From the NCBI GenBank assembly GCA_023393235.1, contig JAEWMH010000038.1, forward strand, positions 1 through 64,000: 64,000 nucleotides of DNA, read 5' to 3'. Shown here one piece after another: positions 1-6,780 of the stretch. Positions within the stretch are counted from its first letter, which is position 1, and each line of letters opens with the position of its first letter. A model generated the notes under the pieces. That model saw only the letters and a program-made list of their open reading frames with translations, did not search any database and was not told the origin of the DNA. A program made the translations under genes and the position numbers. This stretch comes from Bacillota bacterium (GTDB lineage: Bacteria; Bacillota; Bacilli; Paenibacillales; NBRC-103111).

Positions 1-416
1 GTGCTGCCGCCTTCTACGGCGCTTCTGGCGATAACGTCCTTCACCAGCGCCCTACCGATGGCCCAGACATCCACGCCGGCATGCTGCTCGAACCGTTTAT
101 CCTCCGTGGCGATAAACGCATAGGCGACCTTTTTCGGAATTTCGCTTTTATCCACCAGCTCCCGGTTTTCCCGGCCCAGCACCGACACCTCTTTATCATT
201 GATATCATAGATAATGGAGGCTTCCATCATATCCATCTTGTCTTTGTTTTCGTTGAAAATCTTCTGGCCGTTATAAATAATGACCATGTAACCAATAGTA
301 GCGCATACGATGGCGATTGCCGCGGTAATGCCCATTGCGATAAACAGCTTGCCATAGGAAAAGCGGCGCTTGCCCGGCTTCTTGGTTTTTGTTTTGGCGG
401 GTTTTCGGTTGGCCAC
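1..416 (-). CDS. Class A penicillin-binding protein, N-terminal part (runs off the window)
   Basis: This is the first 138 codons of a membrane-anchored bifunctional peptidoglycan synthase; the rest lies beyond base 1. After a Lys/Arg-rich cytoplasmic tail there is one membrane segment (about residues 22-48). The start of the glycosyltransferase-51 domain follows, with the signature ATEDKRFEQHAGVD (catalytic Glu about residue 105) and the EGGST motif at the truncated end. The start is GTG at 416, chosen because AGGGGG lies about 8 bases upstream and no ATG in the same frame is available. Family knowledge: such proteins polymerise and cross-link peptidoglycan outside the membrane. The transpeptidase domain cannot be seen, so PBP1A versus another class A subtype is open. 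Confidence 0.88.
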   Translation of the reverse strand, partial: MANRKPAKTKTKKPGKRRFSYGKLFIAMGITAAIAIVCATIGYMVIIYNGQKIFNENKDKMDMMEASIIYDINDKEVSVLGRENRELVDKSEIPKKVAYAFIATEDKRFEQHAGVDVWAIGRALVKDVIARSAVEGGS

Positions 417-454
417 CTCTTCATCCCCCTGTCTCTTTGTCGGATACGTCCTGT

Positions 455-491
455 GAATAATAAGAGCAACCCCTTGAGTTAGGGATTGCTC
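455..491 (-). terminator. Rho-independent terminator after hfq
   Basis: On the minus strand, GAGCAATCCCT pairs with AGGGGTTGCTC around a short loop and is followed by TTATTATT. It lies about 75 bases after the hfq stop and just before the penicillin-binding protein start, so it probably ends the mutS-hfq direction of transcription. Confidence 0.65.
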
Positions 492-565
492 CTCAGGCGC
501 TATTCTATTTGACGTGCCGGATATGCAAAAGGTTTCGTTTTCCAATCCAGGCAGACGCGGACCGC

Positions 566-802
566 TTAGTCGTTATTGACCTCCTGGTTGAAGGAAACTG
601 GGCGGAGCGGCGTAAAGGTGGAAATGGCGTGTTTATAAATCATCTGCTGCTTGCCTTCGCTGTCCACGATAATCGTAAAGTTATCGAAGGCTTTGATTAC
701 GCCGCGGATCTGGAACCCGTTGGTGAGATAAACCGTTACCGGGATGTTTTCTTTGCGGAGCTGATTTAAGAAGTTGTCTTGGATGTTAATGGACTTGTTC
801 AT
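566..802 (-). CDS. hfq: RNA-binding protein Hfq
   Basis: A 78-residue Sm-fold protein that forms a hexameric ring and binds small RNAs and A-rich RNA. The Sm1 region (GFQIRGVIKAFDNFTI) is at about residues 29-44. The family-defining YKHAIST motif of Sm2 is at about residues 56-62. The length is normal for Bacillota Hfq, which lacks the long C-terminal tail of enterobacteria. A strong AAGGGGGATT sits just upstream of the ATG. It follows miaA after 39 bases on the same strand, the classic miaA-hfq order, and is followed by a terminator. Confidence 0.97.
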   Translation of the reverse strand: MNKSINIQDNFLNQLRKENIPVTVYLTNGFQIRGVIKAFDNFTIIVDSEGKQQMIYKHAISTFTPLRPVSFNQEVNND

Positions 803-841
803 GGATGGAATCCCCCTTCAAAGTGTAAGACGCCTTATATG

Positions 842-1852
842 TCAAATCTGCGGATATTCATGCTCTCCAATATATTCCGTAAGACCTTCGAACTTTCCTG
901 CTAGTATTTCATGGAATTTGTGCAGGATACGTGAAAGTTTTGCATGTTCCGGTATTTCAATCCAGTTAATTTCCTTCATATGGCGGAACCATGAAAGCTG
1001 GCGTTTGGCAAAATGTCGGGTGTCCCGTTTCAGGAGCCGGACCGCCTCGGGAAGGGTTGTCTCCTGCTCCAGGTAAGCGGCAATCTCCTTGTAGCCCAAT
1101 CCCTGCATGGAGATATGGCTTCGGGTCAGCCCCCGGGCCATAAGCCCTCTCACCTCGTCCACCAGGCCCTCGTCCATCATCTGGTCAATGCGGGCTTCAA
1201 TACGGTTATATAAAATATCCCGATCCATTGTCAAGCCTACGAGGCACAGATTGTAAGGTGATTCTCTGGTTTGACCGGCAAGCTGCTCGGTTAACGTACG
1301 TCCTGTGAGGTGAAACACCTCTAGCGCCCGGATTACCCGCCGGGTATCGTTGGCATGAAGCCTGCCGGCACTGTCCGGGTCTATCTCGGCCAGCCGGGCA
1401 TGGAGAGCCTCCGACCCATGCTCCTCGAGAAACAGGCGCTGCTCCTCGCGGAACGCCTCATCAGAGCCTACCTCACTGAACTGGAAGTCATAACAGATGG
1501 ATTCAATATACAGCCCCGTGCCCCCGACAATAAAGGGGACCGCACCACGGCTGCCGATGTCAAAGATCAACTGCCGCACTCTTTCTTGAAATTCAGCCAC
1601 CGAAAAAGGGTAATCCGGATCGCAGATATCCAGCATATGGTGGGGTACACCCTGCATTTCTTCACGGGTGATCTTGGCAGTCCCGATATCCATTCCCCGG
1701 TACACCTGCATGGAATCCCCCGAAATAATCTCGCAGCCGTAGCGTTTGGCAATTTCCACGCTCAGCCCCGTTTTGCCGATGGCGGTTGGCCCCAGAAGCA
1801 CCAATAGCGGCGGCTTGTCCCCGGGATGACGGAAGAGTCCGGCTTTATTCAT
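842..1852 (-). CDS. miaA: tRNA dimethylallyltransferase MiaA
   Basis: Transfers a dimethylallyl group to A37 of tRNAs that read UNN codons. The P-loop GPTAIGKT is at residues 21-28. The conserved SGDSMQVYRGMDIGTAK region follows at about 44-60, and VGGTGLYIES is the substrate-channel motif. At 336 residues it is slightly longer than typical, with an extra C-terminal tail. Its ATG overlaps the TGA of the upstream methyltransferase gene (ATGA), which indicates translational coupling. hfq is 39 bases downstream. Confidence 0.97.
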   Translation of the reverse strand: MNKAGLFRHPGDKPPLLVLLGPTAIGKTGLSVEIAKRYGCEIISGDSMQVYRGMDIGTAKITREEMQGVPHHMLDICDPDYPFSVAEFQERVRQLIFDIGSRGAVPFIVGGTGLYIESICYDFQFSEVGSDEAFREEQRLFLEEHGSEALHARLAEIDPDSAGRLHANDTRRVIRALEVFHLTGRTLTEQLAGQTRESPYNLCLVGLTMDRDILYNRIEARIDQMMDEGLVDEVRGLMARGLTRSHISMQGLGYKEIAAYLEQETTLPEAVRLLKRDTRHFAKRQLSWFRHMKEINWIEIPEHAKLSRILHKFHEILAGKFEGLTEYIGEHEYPQI

Positions 1853-2625
1853 ACATCCATCACTCCGTATGCAATTTTCGTATTTGGCCGGAATAACATG
1901 CGGAAGCCCAATCGTTCGAACTCTCCGCTCTCCCGGTGCTCCTTCAGCACGACCTTGCGCCGGGCAACCCGTCTGGCCTCCTGAACCGCCTGAGTCAGCA
2001 GCGCGCTGTCGTTGGCAATGGCCTTTAAGGGAGCAAGGGCGTTGGTTTCCTCAATGGTCTGGCGGAACATGGGATCAAAATAGACCACATCCACACTGTT
2101 GTCGGGCCGCCGCTTTAATTCGGCCAGATGGTCGGTCTGGATCACTTTTACCCGCCGCATGGCCTGATCAAGCACTTCCAGCCCGGATTCGTAGGTTTTT
2201 AAGCCATCCTCTACCAAAAGGGCAACCAGCGGTTCGCTTTCCAGCGCTGTGACCTCGCCTGCCGGGCCAACTGCATACGCAAAAAGAATGGATTCCGAGC
2301 AAAGTCCTGCTGTGCAGTCGAGGATCGCATCCCCCACCCGCACCTCTGCCGCATCCAGCAAACCGTCGGCCATTCCCTGCAGCAGGCGCTTGATCCGCAC
2401 TTGGGCCGAGCTGGGATGAAAGAAAAAGGGATCCTTGCTTCCTTCGGGAAAATACCGCAGTCCCAAGGTAGTCGCAACAATAATGCCTTGAGTGCCATGC
2501 TCCCGCTGAAGGCGGGGCAATGAGGATTGTCTCCGCTGCACATACCGGCAGCCGAGCCTTGCCGCCAGGCTCCGGGCTTGGTCCAATTCCGCAGCCGACG
2601 GGTGATACGAGGTGGTTACAAACAT
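1849..2625 (-). CDS. Class I SAM-dependent methyltransferase, RsmJ-like
   Basis: A 258-residue protein with a Rossmann methyltransferase core. SAM-binding motif I is DCTAGLCSES (about 103-112), an acidic Glu near 129 probably contacts the SAM ribose, and VVYFDPMF (about 180-187) is the motif IV catalytic loop. The last two motifs and the N-terminal portion resemble the RsmJ group, which methylates 16S rRNA N2-guanine; assignment to that reaction is inference. The gene lies between mutL and miaA on the same strand and overlaps miaA by 4 bases. The ribosome binding site is only purine-rich (GGAAAAAAA). Confidence 0.75.
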   Translation of the reverse strand: MFVTTSYHPSAAELDQARSLAARLGCRYVQRRQSSLPRLQREHGTQGIIVATTLGLRYFPEGSKDPFFFHPSSAQVRIKRLLQGMADGLLDAAEVRVGDAILDCTAGLCSESILFAYAVGPAGEVTALESEPLVALLVEDGLKTYESGLEVLDQAMRRVKVIQTDHLAELKRRPDNSVDVVYFDPMFRQTIEETNALAPLKAIANDSALLTQAVQEARRVARRKVVLKEHRESGEFERLGFRMLFRPNTKIAYGVMDV

Positions 2626-2790
2626 GATTTTTTTCCATTCCCTGTCAATATGTTAGCATAATTCCTACCCATTATAAACCACAATCCGCGGAAATGCGAA
2701 TCGGGCGTATGGCTCATGGCTCATGGCCGTGACAGACAACCTCCGGTACTCATCTACTATAATAACTCTTACCGCAAAGGAGAGATAACG

Positions 2791-3099
2791 ATGAGCCGAA
2801 ACTTCCGCCGTGTCCATAAGCCCGATGTGGTTACTGTGCGGGTCGCCACCGTTGACGGTGTACTCCGGATTACCGGAAGCTGTGTCGTCGGCAGCGCCAC
2901 CCCCTGCAAGGAAGAAATCCAAGTGGGCAAAAGGCTGTCCGAGGCCCATGCCTGTTTGATCCGCCACGGATTTACGCGGATTACGGAACGCACCAATGTC
3001 CGGGTTTACCGGCGTTACCACGGTAACCCGCCCCGGCCGCTTCCTCCCCGCCCGAAGCCATGCCCTTGCCATCACCGTCCCCGTCCCCGCCCCTGCTGA
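2791..3099 (+). CDS. Small Pro/Arg/Cys/His-tailed protein of unknown function
   Basis: A 102-residue protein that I do not recognise. The start at 2791 is preceded by AAAGGAGAG; an in-frame upstream extension to 2716 has no such site. The N-terminal 80 residues look like a compact alpha/beta domain with three scattered cysteines. The tail from about residue 83 consists almost wholly of Pro, Arg, His and Cys and could bind metal or a polyanion, but that is a guess. It is one of few plus-strand genes here and is convergent with mutL, with which it shares a bidirectional terminator. Confidence 0.6.
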   Translation: MSRNFRRVHKPDVVTVRVATVDGVLRITGSCVVGSATPCKEEIQVGKRLSEAHACLIRHGFTRITERTNVRVYRRYHGNPPRPLPPRPKPCPCHHRPRPRPC

Positions 3100-3118
3100 T
3101 TGCGGAGGGCACAGAATC

Positions 3119-3157
3119 AAAAAAAACGGACCAGGTATAACTCCGGTCCGTTTTTTT
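3119..3157. terminator. Bidirectional rho-independent terminator
   Basis: AAAAAACGGACC and GGTCCGTTTTTTT form a near-perfect stem with A and T runs on the two outer sides. It therefore works for both the plus-strand small gene and the minus-strand mutL, which converge here. Confidence 0.9.
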
Positions 3158-3173
3158 GTGCTGCGATGCCCGT

Positions 3174-5270
3174 TTACATGACCCGCTTGAACATCTTTTC
3201 CAGCTCGTAGGTGGAGAAGCTGATGACGATTGGCCTGCCGTGGGGGCAGGTATACGGCATTCTGCAGGAGGACAGCCTGTCCAGGAGCGCCTCCATCTCC
3301 ACCCGGGTCAAGGACTGGTTGGCTTTGATGGAGGCCTTGCAGGAGCATAAGGTGGAGGCCTTTTCCCGCAGCTTCGACAGGTCCACCTGCTTGCGTTCGG
3401 CCAGCACCCACTCACAGATCTCCGTGACAATCTCCCGCTCCTCCCCGGGGGGAAGCCAGTGCGGATAAGCCCGGACCAGAAAGGTGCTGCCGCCGAAGGC
3501 TTCCAGATAAACCCCGGATTGTTCCAGTACCGAAAGCCTGCCCTTCAGCACCTCTGCCTCTGAGGGAGTAAACTCCAAGGTGATGGGCACCAGAAGCTCC
3601 TGGCTGGCTCCCTGGGGACGTCCGAACAGATCATAATAATACTCGTAGTTGATGCGTTCGTGGGCGGCGTGCTGGTCAATCAGGTACAGCCCTTCCGGAT
3701 TCTGCGCCACAATATAGGTGCCGTGGAGCTGGCCGATGGGGTCCAGCTCCGGCAGCTTTGGCAGGCTGCGTTTCGTACCCGCAGGCGCATCCGCTCCTTC
3801 CGCCACACTGGCTGCATCGGCATCTTCCACATGCTCCAGCGAAACCAGCAGCTTCTGTACCGTTTCAGGCCGGGGCGGCTGCTCCCGCTGTGGTTGGTTT
3901 CTTGCCGGGGCCGGGTAACCGGCCGAAGCAGCTCCCGCACCGGAGGACGAGCCGGCTCCGGTGGAAGCAGAGCTGCCGGGATAACCGGCTGCTCCCCCGG
4001 TACTGCGGGAAGCTTGCTGCTCCCCGGGGTACGGCGTACTTGCGGATGGGGTGGCTTGCTGCTCCCCAGGGTACGGCGCACTTGCGGAGGGGGTGGCTTG
4101 CCGCTCCTTCCAAGTGCTCTCCAGCTCACGAGGCTGGGCAGGGCCCGGCTGCTCTCTCACCGGGGCTGCACCTGACGGAGCTTGAGCCTGAGCCTGAGGC
4201 CGGTACAGCTCCAGCTGCTCCTGGATCACCGCCTGCTTAGCCGCCGCCTTGGCCTGGGGCTGGGCTGCCTGCGGAATATGGGCGGTCCCCCGCAGGATGC
4301 GGCCAGCTGTTTCCTCTATAAATTCCAGCAGCTCCGGCTCCTTGCTGAACCGGACCTCCATTTTGGAGGGATGGACGTTCACATCTAACAGCGACGGCTC
4401 CATCTCAATATGCAGCACCGCTATCGGGAAGCGGTTGATGGGCAAGAGCGTATGGTAAGCCTTGACCAGCGCCTGTGCCACGGCATAGTTGCGGATATAG
4501 CGCCCGTTAATGACGGTGGAGATGGCGTGGCGGCCCGCCCGGGTTTCCTCCGGACGGCAGATATAGCCGCTGATCCGGTAATCGAGACTCTCCCCTTTTA
4601 TCGGCAGCATCTTCTTGGCTACACCTGTCCCATAGATGGCGGCGATGACGGACAGCAGGTCACCGTTACCCAGCGTCTGGACCAGCGTATTCCCGTTATG
4701 TTTCAGCAAAAAGGCAATCCCTGGGTGGGACAAAGCCAACCGGTAGATAAAGTCGGAGATATGCCCCAGCTCGGTCTGGATGGTCTTCATGTATTTGAGC
4801 CGTGCCGGGGTATTGTAGAACAGCTCCTTGATGCGGATGTCCGTGCCCCTGCTGGCTGCCGCATCTTCATGGGCCAGCAGCTGGCCTCCGGCAAGCTCGA
4901 TGCGCCGCCCCAGGCCGCTGTCGTCCGAAGCCGAGACACATTCCACCTTGGATACCGCCGCAATACTGGGCAGAGCCTCTCCCCGGAAGCCCAACGTCCG
5001 GATATGGAATAAGTCCTTGCCCGAGGAAATTTTGCTGGTGGCATGACGCTGGAACGCACGCTCCAGATCATCCGCCCCGATGCCGCTGCCGTTGTCGGCA
5101 ATCCGGATCAGGGTCAGACCGCCGTCCTCCACCGTTACATCGATCCGGGTGCTTCCGGCGTCGATGGCATTTTCCACCAGCTCCTTCACCACTGAAGAGG
5201 GCCGCTCCACAACCTCGCCCGCCGCAATCTGATTGGCAATGTGGTCATCCAATACCCGGATCACACCCAT
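3174..5270 (-). CDS. mutL: DNA mismatch repair protein MutL
   Basis: A 698-residue MutL that couples mismatch recognition by MutS to strand incision. The N-terminal GHKL ATPase shows ENAIDAGS (about 33-40), DNGSGI (59-64) and GFRGEAL (94-100). The C-terminal endonuclease motif DQHAAHERINYE begins near residue 532, and CSCKASIKANQSL and CPHGRP follow. Together these mark a MutL with intrinsic nicking activity, as expected in bacteria without MutH. The linker (about 345-500) is unusually long and low in complexity, and includes a 14-residue tandem repeat. The start lies one base after the stop of the S41 protease gene. Confidence 0.97.
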   Translation of the reverse strand: MGVIRVLDDHIANQIAAGEVVERPSSVVKELVENAIDAGSTRIDVTVEDGGLTLIRIADNGSGIGADDLERAFQRHATSKISSGKDLFHIRTLGFRGEALPSIAAVSKVECVSASDDSGLGRRIELAGGQLLAHEDAAASRGTDIRIKELFYNTPARLKYMKTIQTELGHISDFIYRLALSHPGIAFLLKHNGNTLVQTLGNGDLLSVIAAIYGTGVAKKMLPIKGESLDYRISGYICRPEETRAGRHAISTVINGRYIRNYAVAQALVKAYHTLLPINRFPIAVLHIEMEPSLLDVNVHPSKMEVRFSKEPELLEFIEETAGRILRGTAHIPQAAQPQAKAAAKQAVIQEQLELYRPQAQAQAPSGAAPVREQPGPAQPRELESTWKERQATPSASAPYPGEQQATPSASTPYPGEQQASRSTGGAAGYPGSSASTGAGSSSGAGAASAGYPAPARNQPQREQPPRPETVQKLLVSLEHVEDADAASVAEGADAPAGTKRSLPKLPELDPIGQLHGTYIVAQNPEGLYLIDQHAAHERINYEYYYDLFGRPQGASQELLVPITLEFTPSEAEVLKGRLSVLEQSGVYLEAFGGSTFLVRAYPHWLPPGEEREIVTEICEWVLAERKQVDLSKLREKASTLCSCKASIKANQSLTRVEMEALLDRLSSCRMPYTCPHGRPIVISFSTYELEKMFKRVM
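4012..4095 (-). repeat. 42-bp tandem repeat in the mutL linker
   Basis: Two near-identical 42-base units, plus the start of a third, encode PSAS(A/T)PYPGEQQAT in the disordered linker of MutL. They are in frame (14 codons each), so copy-number change would alter linker length without breaking the gene. Confidence 0.85.
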
Positions 5271-5271
5271 A

Positions 5272-6747
5272 TCAGTTCACCGCAGCAGAGCTCAGCACCA
5301 GCTGGTCCAATGTACCCTCAAGCTTAACGCCAGGGAAGCTCCGGACAAAAGCGGCGGCATCCAGAAGCAGGTAGTCCCCCGCCATCTTGGCCTCACTTCC
5401 TGCCATAAGAACCGGTGCTTGTCCCTTCACGGACAGCTCCACGCCCTGGGATTCGGGAACCCACTTCAATTCCGCGCCGGCTAATGCAGCCAGTACACGG
5501 GAATGCACCCACAGCTTGCCATTCTCTTCTACGGCGGGCAGGGAATCCTCCACCTTCATGCCATTCACCGTAACCACAGTGCGTTTTTTCTCCACCTTGA
5601 AATTCTGGACTCCCGCCAAACGCAGCACGTGGAGCAGTTGGTTCATACCGCCTTCCAGCTCCAGATCCGGCTTGATGCCTACCTTATTGACCGGATGGCC
5701 CAACGGCGTCAGATATTCTTCAATGGTTACCTTCAGCTTGGAGCCTTCGCTCAGGCTGTAGATATTCTGGACGCTGCCCTTGCCGTAGGTATTGGTACCG
5801 GCAATCACTGCCACCTTGTAATCCTGCAGCGCACCCGCCAGGATTTCCGAAGCGCTGGCGCTGTTCTCGTTAACCAGCACGTATACAGGCTGGGACAAGG
5901 TAGTGCCCCCGACAATATTCACCGGATTATCGGTTCCGTTGCGGGTTTTGGTGTGGATCAGAATCTTGTCCTTAATAAAATTGGAGGCCATGTATCCCGC
6001 GGATTCCAGGAGACCCCCCGGGTTGTCCCGAAGATCGATAACCAAAGAGCGGAAATCGCTCTTGGCGCGGAATCCGTCCAGGATTTCGGTAAACTGCTCA
6101 TCCGAGTTATCGGAGAAGCTGTATACCCGGAGATATCCCACACCGCCGTCCAGATACGCACTGTCCACCACAGGCAGGGAAACAGCTTTCCGCGGCATGG
6201 TCAGAGCCAGCCGTTCGCCGCCGCGGAGCACAGTGATGGTGACATTGCTATTTTCCTCCCCGGTGATAAAGGTGACTACATCCTTGGCATTGTCTGCCGT
6301 GATCTCGGTGTCGTTAACCTTCACGATAATATCGTCGGCTCTAAGGCCTGCCGCTTCCGCAGAGGAGTTCTGGAACACCTGCTCGATGTAGACCCCTTCC
6401 ACCGTATGGCTGATGAGAATGCCTACTCCGACATAATTGCGGGCCAGACTGCCCTCGAATTGGCTCCATTGCTTCTTGTCCATAAATTCCGTATACGGAT
6501 CGTTCAGCGATTGCACCATGGCTTGAATGGCCGCATCACTTAAAGCCTCCTCCGAAGCGCCGCTCACATGGCTGGTGGACAGAATTTCCAATACCTGCTG
6601 CATCCTGTCCGAGGAAACACTGGCGTAGGCGCTCCAGGCGGGCAAGGCAAGAGTGGCTACAACCGCCGACAAGCCGATTTTCTTCCAGGCGGGCAAACGG
6701 CTTTTTCGGTCAGCCGCCCGGCTTTTATTGATTAAGGCGAATTTCAT
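5272..6747 (-). CDS. S41 family C-terminal processing protease with stalk-like domain
   Basis: A 491-residue secreted or membrane-anchored serine protease. An N-terminal Lys/Arg-rich stretch and a hydrophobic segment (about 22-43) act as signal or anchor. A PDZ domain follows (NYVGVGI, DDIIVKVNDTEI). Then comes the catalytic S41 domain with the SASASEI serine box near residue 296 and the lysine in NTYGKGSVQ. The C-terminal about 120 residues (VNGMKVEDSLPAVEENGKLW...) resemble a copper-amine-oxidase-like stalk domain. The start at 6747 is chosen for GAGGGGATT just upstream. It sits between mutS and mutL, 1 base before mutL; a role in repair is not implied. Confidence 0.9.
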   Translation of the reverse strand: MKFALINKSRAADRKSRLPAWKKIGLSAVVATLALPAWSAYASVSSDRMQQVLEILSTSHVSGASEEALSDAAIQAMVQSLNDPYTEFMDKKQWSQFEGSLARNYVGVGILISHTVEGVYIEQVFQNSSAEAAGLRADDIIVKVNDTEITADNAKDVVTFITGEENSNVTITVLRGGERLALTMPRKAVSLPVVDSAYLDGGVGYLRVYSFSDNSDEQFTEILDGFRAKSDFRSLVIDLRDNPGGLLESAGYMASNFIKDKILIHTKTRNGTDNPVNIVGGTTLSQPVYVLVNENSASASEILAGALQDYKVAVIAGTNTYGKGSVQNIYSLSEGSKLKVTIEEYLTPLGHPVNKVGIKPDLELEGGMNQLLHVLRLAGVQNFKVEKKRTVVTVNGMKVEDSLPAVEENGKLWVHSRVLAALAGAELKWVPESQGVELSVKGQAPVLMAGSEAKMAGDYLLLDAAAFVRSFPGVKLEGTLDQLVLSSAAVN

Positions 6748-6780
6748 GGGTGAATCCCCTCTCGTCATGTCTATATAGGT

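Noticed and set aside
4012..4095. Tandem repeat considered as a CRISPR array
   Set aside because: Only two adjacent units without spacers, in frame inside mutL.
5503..6543. A 346-codon plus-strand frame opposite the S41 protease gene
   Set aside because: It is a codon-bias shadow; the minus-strand frame has clear protease motifs.
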